Of a stretch of DNA of 64,000 nucleotides, positions 11,213-20,589 are shown in pieces. Under the pieces are notes generated by a model. It was not told the origin of the DNA. It did no database searches and saw only the letters and a list, made by a program, of their open reading frames with translations. Location: assembly GCA_029959085.1 (NCBI GenBank), contig JARWIR010000047.1:3596001-3660000 (forward strand). The letters are read 5' to 3'. Position 1 is the stretch's first letter; the number at the start of each line of letters is the position of its first letter. This stretch comes from Nemophila menziesii (Eukaryota > Streptophyta > Magnoliopsida > Boraginales > Hydrophyllaceae). Made by a program: the position numbers and the translations under genes.

Positions 11213-11590
11213 GTGTAATGCGCATTTTTTACTAAATATATGGACCTTTAGTGTATTTTTTGCAAAATATAGGGACTTGTAGTGCAATTTTCTCATAATA
11301 TAGGGAATTATAGTACAGTTACATCAAAAATGGATTAGTGGTGTGTAATGCTTTTTTTTACAAAATATAGGGATTTTAGGTCTAATTTTTGCATAATATA
11401 GGGACATGTAATGCAATTTTATCATAATATAGGGATTTATAGTGCAATTAGCGCAAAATCTGGTTGGAGGTGGGCGTGTAATGCATTTTTTTACATAATA
11501 TAGGGATTTAAGGTATAATTTTTGCATAATATAGGGACTTGTAGTGTAATTCTCTTATAACTTAGGGATCTATAGTGCAATTACTGGAGA
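11213..11590 (+). repeat. Minisatellite of ~31-bp monomers with ~130-bp higher-order period
   Basis: The monomer is roughly ATATAGGGACTTGTAGTGCA plus ATTTTCTCATA. A distinctive GTGTAATGC starter occurs at about 11,213, 11,342 and 11,474, spaced 129 and 132 bp, with about four monomers per interval, so monomers are arranged in a higher-order unit. A further, looser copy runs at 11,830-11,935. Related monomers occur at 14,960-15,090, 24,280-24,390 and near 43,010 and 43,330. Confidence 0.8.
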
Positions 11591-11934
11591 ATAAATGTAT
11601 GTTTCTCGATACTATTTCACTCATTTGGTCCCTTGTCATTTCATACTTTACAATTTGGTCCTTGAATCTTAAAAACGTAAGGTTAAAGTCCCTTATCTTT
11701 TGATTTTTATGGCAATGTTAGTTCTTTATATTGTAAACGTAAACTTTTGGTCACTTGTATTCTATTTTTGTGACAATATTAGTCAATTATCTTGCAAACT
11801 GAGGTGGAGCTAAACTGGTTTGGGGAGAGGTATGTAATGCATTTTATTTACACTATATAGGGACCTTTAGTGTAATTTTTGAATATATAGGGACTTGTTG
11901 TGGGATTTTCTTATAATATAGGGACCTTTAGAAT
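11591..11934 (+). repeat. Spaced repeat blocks and a further minisatellite unit
   Basis: 11,640-11,810 contains two copies of the TTAGTCCTTTATC-type block. 11,830-11,935 repeats the starter plus ATATAGGGACC monomers, and its leading GCTAAACTGG...GGGG stretch matches 11,190-11,210. A degraded second round of 11,110-11,590. No gene. Confidence 0.55.
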
Positions 11935-13140
11935 CTTATTTGAACCACCCTTTCCTCCTACCTAGAAAAAGAGATCCACAAGTAATGGGTGGTGGTGGCT
12001 TCTATTGGGGTAGGTAGGGGAGGTTCATATTTAGAGTGTTTGTTTTCAAAAGTTCGTGGGTGGTGTTATGGATGCTACAAATCTGAAGGAAAATAGGTTA
12101 TATACAAATCAGTTATGCACAATTTTTATGAATCAAAGATTTCTGGTATACAAATGTGAGATGTAGACTATAAATTAATCGGTCCAGATTTATATTAATA
12201 TTATTCTAAATTATTTGGGGTAAACCATTTGTTGCAAAGATTTTTTTCTTCTTTACTAAATCAAGAAGAATCCTCTTATAGTAAGAAGTTAAGGTTAGCC
12301 TCCAATAATAGATTGTATGTTATATCGGTTTTTGATTCTTAATGAATGCTCATTAGTTTATATCACGAAATTATATAGGTGTATTATATTACCTAATTTG
12401 TTGATGCTAATGTCTTTGCGTAGTTAACTATACAACATATAAAATTGGATAATTATTTTGAAGTCTATGTATGTTATCTCATGACTCCGTTATCAGGGTT
12501 TTTTAGGAATTTTTTAGTAAGGGTTCTCCCTTTCAAAAATCTTGATAAGGGGAATTCCCTATTCAGTCCATGAACTATATCCCTATAACCACTTGGTTTT
12601 TAAAATTCTATCCATTTTTTATCGTTAAGTCCACATGACAATATGTATTTTGAAATTGGGTAAGACTTCTATACTATATTGGATTATCCAGTACTCAAAT
12701 CACATTAATTATAATAGCAAACTGCATGTCATTAGATTAATTAGGTATTGAAAGTTAAAAACACAGGATATGTGTCATAATACGATTTGTTTTGGACCAT
12801 CCAATATTGGATGGAAGAATTTTCCCTTGAAACTATTAAAAGATAAAATTCTCCAAATGGTCTTGAGTTATACAACTATTACAGGATATTTAACTTTGAA
12901 AAAAAGGGCAGAGTCAAGATATTTTGTTTATGGGTGGGAGGGATAATTAATGCTCTCAAACCATTCATATCTAAGGGGAGTAGGACTCGCAATTTTATTA
13001 TTTTGGTATGGCCTTGATATCTCTTATTATGGGTGCATAATTCTATTATATATTTAGCATAAAGAGTAAATTTTGATTACAAAATTTATAGGTAAGTTAC
13101 AATTATTTTTTAAATGTGTGAAGCATTAATTTCATATTTT
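11935..13140 (+). repeat. Block related to 29,788-31,000
   Basis: Collinear similarity to 29,788-31,000 through GAACCACC, CCTAGAAAAAGAGATCCAC, GGGAGGTTCATATTTAGAGTG and later GGGGTAAGACTTCTAT and GGCAGAGTCA. The part at 12,730-13,120 is also present at the start of the two 5.83-kb units. Noncoding. Confidence 0.75.
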
Positions 13141-13278
13141 CATATAGGACATTCCGTTTTTCCAAGAGTGAAATGAAATGTGGCTTAGGTTTGATATTAA
13201 TTATAGGGGGTTGCAAATGCATAAGTTCTATTATTACGAGTGTTATTATATTGTTTATTCTTTTGTTTTAGCATATAA

Positions 13279-13680
13279 CACTCCAACATTCTTTATATGT
13301 TGTGAGAACATTTGTCCTCACGTTTGTTTAGTAAAATCCTCACTAAAAATCTGATTTTACATTTAGTGAGAACATGTCCTTACTAAAAGTTTCTCATTAA
13401 TAGTTGGTCACAAGAGATACTTTTTTCACAACTTTAGCATGTCCTCACGAAATGTTAAGTCTTTCAGTGAGGATATAATGTCCTTACAAAAAGAGAACCT
13501 TTTGTGAGGATATTAGTTCTCACAAAAATTTAACCTTTCTTGAGGATATTAGTCCTCACGAAAAGTTAGCTTTTTTGAGGACATCAGTCCTCACAAATGT
13601 TGTAGTAAGTCCTCACGAATGTTGTAGTAATTGTGAAGGTTTACCTCACGAAAATGATTTTTTGAGGATATTTTTGTTAA
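13279..13680 (-). mobile_element. CACTA-type terminus with dense subterminal repeats
   Basis: CACTCCAACATTC at 13,279 resembles a CACTACAA-type CACTA end with one change. It is followed by at least ten partly palindromic motifs around GTCCTCAC and GTGAGGA (for example TGAGGACATCAGTCCTCAC near 13,575), the pattern of CACTA subterminal transposase-binding repeats. Two opposed end-like motifs, TGTTGTAGTA, lie near 13,597 and 13,621, so a ~350-bp internal-deletion derivative (13,279-~13,633) is also possible. The CACTA reading frames on the minus strand to the right make this the 3' end of that element. A 3-bp target duplication is not convincing. Confidence 0.65.
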
Positions 13681-13908
13681 TTACTATTATTATTCATTAT
13701 TTTAATTTTAATTTTTTAATTTTTATTTTGGATAAATTTAAAAGGATATAATAAATGTTAAAATATTACAAAATCAAGTCATACGATCGAAATTAAAGTC
13801 AAAATAAGTCAACAAAATCAAATATTACTATATAGGTCAACTAAATCCAATATTACAAAATAATTCAACTAAATCAAATATTACAAAACAAAGTTAAAGT
13901 CTACATCA

Positions 13909-14506
13909 CTAAGTCACTCGTCCATGAGCAGATACACCTTGTTCTGCCTTAACTCGATTAATGAATTCGAGAGCTCCATCCGATAATTGATCTGAAATAA
14001 ATCTTATTCACAAAATAAAATAAAATAAATTATAGTTGTATATATATATTGGTAATTTAAAACATAAAACGTTAAGATTTGACAAATTACCCCTAATCGA
14101 TGGATTACCCGATATTGCACATCAGTGGGGACCTTTGTCCAACTCTCGTAACAAGGAGGTATTTTTCACGGATGGTGAGATCAATGACCTGAGCCATGTG
14201 ATGCCCGTAATTACTCACCAGATTCCACGTCCATCGAAAGAGCAGAATTCAACAGTAAGTAGGCCCTCCACCTCATGCATATCCCTAAGGGGCTGTTCCT
14301 AGGGTGGTAGGAACCCTAGTTGTGCGGACTTTATTCATTGTTTAATTAATCATTTAATAAAAAGTCCAAAAAAAAATTATTAATCGCTTATTCCGTGTAC
14401 CTTGTGCATTACTACCCGTTATGGGGTTAGTTGGGTTCCGGAAAGAATCGTCCCCGTTTTTATCACCTCCGTAACAACGTCTAGGTGTTATATCAGCCAT
14501 CTGCAT
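13909..14506 (-). pseudogene. CACTA second-ORF (TNP1-like) relic
   Basis: On the minus strand an ATG at 14,506 (or 14,500) starts MADITPRRC, then GGDKNGDDSFRNPTN and GTRNKR. This is the glycine/aspartate-rich start I associate with the accessory ORF of plant CACTA elements. After broken frames it continues NYGHHMAQVIDLTIREKY and GQRSPLM. A last piece reads SDQLSDGALEFINRVKAEQ and ends at a TAG at 13,909-13,911. Stops and frame changes separate the pieces, some possibly through unrecognised introns. Accessory CACTA proteins bind the subterminal repeats, and such repeats lie immediately downstream here. The plus-strand open frame at 14,036-14,302 is only the antisense of this region. Family assignment is moderate. 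Confidence 0.5.
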
Positions 14507-14509
14507 AAT

Positions 14510-14801
14510 TAGAATTTAAGTTAATATAAAAATTAGCTTCATCTTTTAATCTCTCAAATAAATGATAAGGTAATTACTATTTTCGACAAATAACTTCAAA
14601 TATTGCCTTTCTTTTATTGTAAACAAGCTTCTGATTCATTTCATGCGAGAAACATAGGGCCCACTTAATGCAAACAGTGCCTATTTAGTCATGTGAATAA
14701 GAACATAGCAACATAAACTTACACTAAAATGCAAGTTTTTATATGGATTTATTCTTTAAATAAGTGATTATCTAAACTTATTTTTTTCCAGATAATTTCA
14801 C
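14510..14801. other. Internal AT-rich part of the CACTA relic
   Basis: No coding signal. It ends where the 2.68-kb duplicated segment begins (14,802), so the copy at 24,129 lacks this part and the accessory ORF. Confidence 0.45.
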
Positions 14802-14959
14802 AATGAGTCCTATATTATGCAAATTAACATCCCGTAAGATTTCAACATCAGTTATTTCACATATTATAAGACTTATAATGCAATTAAACTAAAAACTAAT
14901 GTAAGCAATTTATATGTTTATTAGTATAAGGATCAGTTCAATCATTTTTGTGTCTGTTA

Positions 14960-15090
14960 TGATGTAATATAGGGACTTATAGTGCAATTATTTTGAAATG
15001 ATATAGGGACCTATAGTGCAGTTAATCTGAAATGATATAGGTACCTATATTGAAATTAATCTGACATGTTACAGGGACCTATAGTGCAAT
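14960..15090 (+). repeat. Four monomers of the ATATAGGGACC minisatellite
   Basis: Monomers of about 31-33 bp, each ending in AGTGCAATTA or similar and separated by TGAAATGATATAGG. Same family as 11,213-11,590. The right copy (24,280-24,390) has one monomer fewer, so unit number changed after or during duplication. Confidence 0.75.
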
Positions 15091-15539
15091 TATTATTCTA
15101 TCCACAACGAAGAAAAGAAAATCCAAAAATGCATTATAGCTGAAATGTGTGTCAAATTTTGCCGATTCTTGTTTACTTCAGGTGATTAACTAAAATCAAA
15201 CTAATTGCCTTTTAATATATTAAATAGTTAAAATAAGAACCCATCTAAAGCATCATAATCAAATTGCAACAACATAAAAAAACATTTTAAACATTATTGC
15301 ACAGTAGATTACTGAAAAACACGAACAATGTTCCACCCTAACAAATCTAAAAACCACAATTTGACCCAAACCTTTTTTTTTTCTTCCATTAAAACCCTTA
15401 TAATGTATCTAATTTTGCAATAGGAAACATTCCAACTCTTTCACAACTTTATTCCGAGCAAACCAAAACCATAAACATATATGAAAAGGAAAAGATGAGA
15501 TAGGTTTCAAAATTTAAAGAGAGAGAGAATGGACCAGTT

Positions 15540-15889
15540 TGGTGGTGGAGGTTGTGCGCAGTGGTGGTGGCTCGCCGGTGATGGTGTCCCTCCAGTGGTG
15601 GTGGTGCTTGAATTCAATACACCAAAACTCAAAAACCAAGATAGTAATTAGTTTTAATTTTATAAATTAAATAAAATTGATATTTAAGATAAGATTATAC
15701 CTTGGCTCGGATTATGGTGGTGGTCGCGCGCAGTAGAGGTGGCTCCGGTGTTGGTGGCTCGCTTGATGAGTTTTTTGATAGGCTCTTTTTTTTTGGCTCC
15801 TTTGATGGAGGGGGGGTTTTTGGCTCTTTGATGACTGGGTGGGCGTTTTTAAAGAATAAAACAAATGTCCTCATCAAATAATTTTCCAT
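15540..15889 (-). pseudogene. Proline/histidine-rich exon-like relics inside the CACTA element
   Basis: Minus-strand frames begin MENYLMRTFVLFFKNAHP and run through KEP, PPP and PTPEPP stretches to AAG at a GTATAATC donor-like site (~15,704). An acceptor-like AATTCAAG then precedes a His/Thr-rich stretch (HHHHWRDT) at ~15,610. The GC content and composition resemble a CACTA leader exon. The right copy (24,840-25,190) has one T fewer in the T-run near 25,090, so the downstream peptide differs completely. Protein-level conservation between the two copies is therefore not supported. Confidence 0.35.
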
Positions 15890-15999
15890 TAAATAAGACG
15901 CTTTATATTTACCGCCAATCTAAGTTTTAGAAATTTAAAAGAAAATCAAAAATTATTTTTTCGTTTTTATTTATAAACATGATAATAAATTGTTATTGT

Positions 16000-16720
16000 C
16001 ATCACTATCAATATATACTTCTCGTTAGTCTTGTATCAAACAACGTTTCATTATGTTTTTTCGTCACCAGCTTCAATCAAGTTATGAAAATCAATCTCTA
16101 TCCTTTGACCTGTAGTCAGCTGTAATAAAAGGTATTCTGAATTCAAGTTCGTATCAACTAAAGGAATGGTGATCGGCTTTAGACCAGTGGAAATCGATTA
16201 TGCACCCCATAATTCGGGACTCCATCCGTGTTTATCATTCACTTCACATACAACTTTACTCTCTTTTTGTGTTTTACTTGCATAAATTACATCGATATAA
16301 AACATCTTTTTTGTTCGAGTTGCTAAAATGAAGGGTTCCTCACTCTAGAAGAAAGAGTTTGTGCTGATCATTGTTGCCCCGTTTTTCGATTTTCTCTTTT
16401 TCATTTTTTTGTCGGTGATATACCATTTAAACTTGAACAACACAACTGAACACCCACGAATGAATTCCACCTTTACAATTTTACTTAACTCACCGGAAAA
16501 AAGGTTTCACCACCTGTGATAGTACAAAATGACTAGTTAATAAACATATTATTACTAACTACCAAGAATGGAGATAGGGACAACTTTTTACCTGTGATGG
16601 TACAAACTCCATAATCCTAGGTTACTCTCTTTTTTCCTTTGTCACGCGTAACCCATTTGATCCCGTTGACAACACAAGAATTATAGCTATATACAGGCCT
16701 ACTAGACATGTTGGAAAGGA
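16000..16720 (-). pseudogene. CACTA transposase (TNP2-type) C-terminal relic with DUF4216-like region, left copy
   Basis: CACTA transposases catalyse cut-and-paste movement, and the plant proteins carry a DUF4216 region near the C-terminus. On the minus strand the order is a DxCVVTGI-W...RDKGE stretch (~16,680-16,600), a GELSKIVKVEF...GCS-VLFKFKW stretch (~16,500-16,420), then EEPFILATRTKKM-YIDVIY and VCEVNDKHGWSPELWG (~16,350-16,200). These correspond to the DUF4216 landmarks VLF+C/F+W and EPFILA-Q-VFYV. Several stops (after VT, after SFF, after WGA) and frame changes make it non-functional. The accessory-ORF relic and 3' terminus lie downstream on the same strand, as expected for one CACTA element whose 5' half I do not see. 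Confidence 0.7.
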
Positions 16721-16739
16721 AACCAATTTCAGCAGATAA

Positions 16740-17478
16740 CTACCATATAAAAAATAAGTTTTTGGACTACCTTAATTGTAGTCTGAATGGTTTTCCTTCT
16801 AAGTGATCATAGACTTCAACTATCGTTGAAAGATCTTCCCGTATTTCCTCCATCTCATTAAATCTTTAATCATAGAATTTTCTACGAGTTGATTCATAAA
16901 TTATTGTTGATATTCTTATACTGATGCACGTAATATCATTTTCATATTGTCGAGAGTAAGTCCCATTTCCTTTATTCTACTATTACATTTCAAGCACAAC
17001 ACAAACATGAAAGTAAAAATCATCAATATGGTAGTCCGTGAATATCTTATATTAAATTTTTCATAAATAATTAACGTTTGCTTTGTTAAATATTTGAAGC
17101 ATTGCTTCCTTTTTTTATCAAGTTCACTTTCTTTCTATGAGTAAAGAAAAATATGCTTAAAGTGCAATATTTATAATAGACAAAGACATGAACAAAAGTT
17201 TTATCATATTTTTGGGATTTTTATGAAATTGTTTTAGTATATGATTCACAATCCTAATATTATTATCACGATATCTAAAATGTTATTTTGGGAGAGACAA
17301 GCTATCCCACCCGATAGTATCATTCTACTGAATGGACACAATGGTCTAAATGACTCAGAGTCTATACTCTTGATCACGTTTATAAACCCGACAATTTTTT
17401 ATCAAATACTTCCTTTGAGGTATGATCAGTGAATTTGTTAACAATTACGATGAATTTATAGTAATTTTCTCCAAAACA
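16740..17478 (-). other. Coding-like but unidentified minus-strand stretch
   Basis: On the minus strand, about 16,855-16,770 reads EMEEIQEDLSTIVEVYDHLE followed by KPF and a stop. The related module at ~33,080-33,150 reads EDL, then IVEVYRDLE and EPFK, then a stop at the corresponding place. The reading frame and stop are shared between diverged copies, suggesting an old exon, but I cannot name it. The rest of the stretch is stop-rich and has relatives at 33,190-33,630 and 39,060-39,500. Confidence 0.3.
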
Positions 17479-17735
17479 GTGAAGGCTTTGGCTAAGGCTA
17501 CGACTAAGGATACAGTGAAGGCTAAGGCTATGGTTAAATATCAAGTTAAGGTTAAGATTAAGGTTAAGTTTAAGGTTGAGGTTGAGTCTGAGGTTGATGT
17601 TAAGGTAAGAGTTAAGGTTAATATTAAGGTTAAGGTTTAAGTTTATGGGTTAAGGGTTAATGTCAAGCTTTTGGTCAAGGGTAAGGTAAGGTTAAGGTTA
17701 ATTTTAAGGTTGAGACATTTGGGGAGTTTTGTAAG
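17479..17735 (+). repeat. Degenerate GGTTAA/GGCTAA hexamer array A
   Basis: Starts abruptly after CCAAAACA. The first ~60 bp are GGCTAA-like, the remainder GGTTAA-like with GGTTGA and GGTTTAA variants. G-rich runs are always on the plus strand. The open frame at 17,422-17,640 (lysine/valine-rich) is produced by the hexamer and is not a gene. Confidence 0.9.
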
Positions 17736-18448
17736 GAATTGTTTTATATTATAAATTTAAGAGAAAATGACACCTAGGGTCTTGAACACACCCCCCCCCC
17801 CTCTTCAAGGTAAACGTTAGTATTCCGATATATAATATTAATTTTTAAAAAAATGTTTGATTAGTTCATATTATATAAACGATCTTGTAATAAAAATAAA
17901 TAAGAAAATACGCAATTAAGTTGTGATGCTCATTTGGTCATATTTTAATATTGATAAAAATTTAAAAGTTAGGTGTATCCTATTTTATATAGATATCGTA
18001 TTTCGGTTAAGGTAAATTTGAAAATTAAATAAGTATTAATTTTTTCTTATGATTCAAATATAAAATGCAAAACTTTTTCTTTTTATGGCAGTTTTTTTCT
18101 AATTTATACATGATAGATATTATATAACATATATAGCTACGTTGAGTATACATTGACACATATTTTATTAAAAATAGAATGCTTAAACGTGTCTTTCATA
18201 AGTAATCATCTTTCAATTTGATTTATCTGTATGTTTGCTACATATATGAGTTTATATTTAGATATATTTATTATTAAAACGAAACTATTTTTTGGATACT
18301 ATAATATCTGAGATTGAAGGAAATAAATTTGTTACTTACTCGAGTAAAATATGAGGTAAAACGTAACTATATATATGTTTTTATTTTATATTAATTAATT
18401 ATGAGAAGAATATGGAAATTATGAGAAGAATAAGGGGTTTTAAAGTAT
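17736..18448. other. AT-rich spacer between arrays A and B, with a C11 hairpin
   Basis: At ~17,781-17,810 CTTGAA and TTCAAG flank a loop containing eleven consecutive C, a striking tract in such AT-rich DNA. A CTAG lies just left of it at 17,774. The remainder has no coding or terminal signals that I can identify. Confidence 0.5.
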
Positions 18449-19668
18449 TAAGATTAAGGTTAAGGTTAAGGTTTAAGGTTTAAGCTTTAAGCTTTAAGGT
18501 TCATGGTTCAAGTTAAGATTAATTTTATAATTAAGGTTAAAATTAAATTTTAACTTTAAGGTTAAGATAAAGGTTAAAAAAGTAAAGATGAAGGTGAAGG
18601 TGAAAGTTAAATTTAAGGTTTAATGTTTAAGGTTAAGGTAAAGGTTAAGGTTTGAGGTTCAAGGTTTAAGGTTTAAGGTTTAAGGTTAAGGTTAATTTTA
18701 AGGTAAATTTTTAAGCTTTAAGTTTAAAGTTAAGGTTGAAGTTAAGGTGAAGATGAAGATTAGGTTTATGGTTTAAAGTTTAAGGTTTAGGTTTAAGGTG
18801 TAATATCTAAGGTTATGGTTAAGTTTAAGGTTAAAGTTGAGGTTATTATTATTGTTAAGGTTAAGGGTAAGGGTGAGGGTAAGGGTGAGGGTAAGGTTAA
18901 CGTTAATTATAAGTTTAAGTTTAAGTTAATTTATGTTTAAGTTTAAGTTTAAGTGTAAGTTGAAGTTTATGTTTAAGTTTAAGTTTAAGTTTAAGTTTAA
19001 GGTTAAGGTTAATGTCAGGTTAGGTTTAAGGATATGGTTAAGGTTATTAGTTAAAAAGTTGAGGTTGAGGTTAATATTAAGGTTAAAGGGTTAAGGGGTC
19101 AAGGGGTTAAGGGTTAAGTTTAAGGTTAATATTAAGTTTATGGTTATGGTTAAGGCTAAGGCTAAGAATAAGGCTACGATTGAGGCTAGGGATAAGTTTA
19201 ATGCTAAGGATAAGGATAAGGCTAAAGCTAAGGCTAAGTATAAGGCTAAGGCTAAGGCTACGACTAAGACTACGGCTAAGGCTAAGGCTACGACTAAGGC
19301 TAAGGCTAAGGCTAAGGCTATGGCTACGGCTAAGGCTAAGGCTAAGGCTAAGGCTAAGGGTAAGGCCAAGGCTAAGGGTAAGACTAAGATTAAGGCTAAC
19401 CCTAAGGATAAGGCTAGGTCGAGGGCTAGGGTTAAGGAGAAGGTTAAGGTCAAGTTTAAGGTTAATGTTAAGGTTAAATTTAAGCTAGAGGTTGATGTTA
19501 AGTTAGGTTGAGTTTGAGGTTAAGGTTAAAGTTAAGGTTAAATTTAAGTTAGAGGTTGATGTTAAGTTTAACTCAAAGGTTGAGGTTGAGGTTGACTTTG
19601 AGGCTAAGGTTAAAGTTAAGATTTAAGTTACGGTTCAAAATTTAGGTTAAGGTTAGAGGTTTGCGGTC
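18449..19668 (+). repeat. Degenerate hexamer/heptamer array B (GGTTAA, GGTTTAA, GGCTAA)
   Basis: About 1.2 kb. The left two thirds mix GGTTAA and GGTTTAA with GTTTAA and GAAGAT variants. 19,150-19,430 is a sharply bounded domain dominated by GGCTAA. The plus strand is always the G-rich strand. Because the period is a multiple of three and few variants are stops, all three plus frames and a minus frame stay open at 19,091-19,511, giving Lys-Ala, Arg-Leu and Ala-Leu dipeptide strings. These are artefacts of the repeat, not genes. Confidence 0.92.
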
Positions 19669-19689
19669 AGCGTGGATCAAATACGGAAC

Positions 19690-19858
19690 TTTTAGTTGTC
19701 TAATGGAGTGGGATAAGGGACAATCAAGTTTTTATTAGAAAAAAATTAATGAAATTAATGTGAAGAAATTAATTAAAGGACCAAATACGATCATGCTCGT
19801 ATTTTTTGTAGAGGGTCCAACCCGTTTAAAAAAGTACTTTATTATATAGATATAGAGA
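19690..19858 (-). mobile_element. Helitron-like 5' end (minus orientation)
   Basis: On the minus strand the sequence beginning at 19,858 reads TCTCTATATCTATATAATAA followed by AG, the TC-plus-TATA-rich start typical of many plant Helitron 5' ends. A near-identical TTTATTATATAGATATA occurs at 20,470-20,486. If real, the element would extend leftwards through array B. No matching 3' end (hairpin plus CTRR) could be found with confidence. Confidence 0.35.
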
Positions 19859-19963
19859 TATAATGAATAATGAATGTTAATGGTCAATTATCAGATTATT
19901 TTAGTTATTAATTATCTTTTAAGTGTTTATTAATTTTAAATTTTTATATGATAGACATATATA

Positions 19964-19967
<4 letters not shown>

Positions 19968-20004
<37 letters not shown>
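19968..20004. repeat. AT dinucleotide microsatellite
   Basis: About 18 AT units, with a shorter ATATATAT stretch just upstream. Simple-sequence DNA, no other signal. Confidence 0.95.
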
Positions 20005-20007
<3 letters not shown>

Positions 20008-20469
20008 GAATTCCATCTTGACTTTCTAATATTCTATAATTTTTATTGGATGAATCAATATATTTCTTGTGTTAAAAAGTTTGTTTTTTTATAATTGAAA
20101 TGAGATCTTTCAAAATTATACATGTTTTGACAAAGAAAATAAAAGAAATAAAAAATTATTTAAATATTATAATGTAAAGTAATTTGTTTTAATTTTATAT
20201 TATACCTAGTTGAACCTTTCTTATAATAAATTTTGAATTTTTTTATTTTATTTTTAGTATTTTATAAATTTTAATAAAAAGAAATAAATTTTATTTATAT
20301 GAAAACTAATTTGAATTCTTATAATTTTATTTATATGAAATTTAAATAGATTTTATATTATTTAATATTTTTATGTGTATATAATAAATGAAAGAATGAG
20401 CCAAATGGGGGAATTATGAGATGAATGGGGAAGTTTGAGGATAAATAGGGAGAGTTAGGTTTCATTCTG
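20005..20469. other. AT-rich DNA, nothing recognised
   Basis: Very low GC; the last ~90 bp (GAATGAGCCAAATGGGGG onward) are purine-rich and adjoin the Helitron-like end motif. No coding frame. Confidence 0.4.
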
Positions 20470-20520
20470 CTTTATTATATAGATATACTAGGTATTACCC
20501 GTGCCTTAAAGCACTTCGAT
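20470..20520 (-). mobile_element. Helitron-like 3' terminus abutting a second 5'-like motif
   Basis: On the minus strand a small hairpin GTGC-TTTAAG-GCAC (20,514-20,501) is followed by GGGTAATAC and CTAG at 20,491-20,488, then T. Hairpin, ~9-nt spacer and CTAG before a T match the Helitron 3' end rule. Directly beyond it the TATATCTATATAATAAAG motif (20,486-20,470) resembles a Helitron 5' start. The stem is only 4 bp in this copy. Confidence 0.4.
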
Positions 20521-20589
20521 GATTAAAAAAAGTTACGCAATAATAAGAAAGGTCGATGATTGAATTGAGCTAAAAAATTTACATATAAA

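Larger units (their letters stand above)
14802..17478. repeat. 2.68-kb segment, left copy (partner 24,129-26,803)
   Basis: Begins AATGAGTCCTATATTATGC and ends TTTTCTCCAAAACA. The two copies are collinear with a few percent difference and small indels: the right copy has about 20 extra bases near 25,390 and lacks about 35 bp of minisatellite present here near 14,960. This copy ends exactly where the GGTTAA-type array begins, whereas the right copy continues into sequence also found at 33.6 and 39.5 kb, which is therefore the ancestral continuation. Confidence 0.9.

Noticed and set aside
13310..13680. CRISPR-like array of short palindromic repeats
   Set aside because: Repeats vary in spacing and orientation, sit next to CACTA coding relics, and the DNA is plant nuclear.
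14036..14302. 88-codon plus-strand frame
   Set aside because: Antisense of the CACTA accessory-ORF relic, whose minus-strand reading has recognisable composition.
17422..17640. 72-codon Lys/Val-rich frame
   Set aside because: Only the first ~20 codons precede array A; the rest is the hexamer repeat.
19091..19511. Three overlapping 100-120-codon frames (Lys-Ala, Arg-Leu and Ala-Leu dipeptide proteins)
   Set aside because: They are translations of a six-base repeat that happens to lack stops in several frames on both strands. No start context, no domain, no conservation.
17479..19668. True interstitial or terminal telomere repeat
   Set aside because: The canonical GGTTTAG unit is not the main form; only a derived or related repeat can be claimed.
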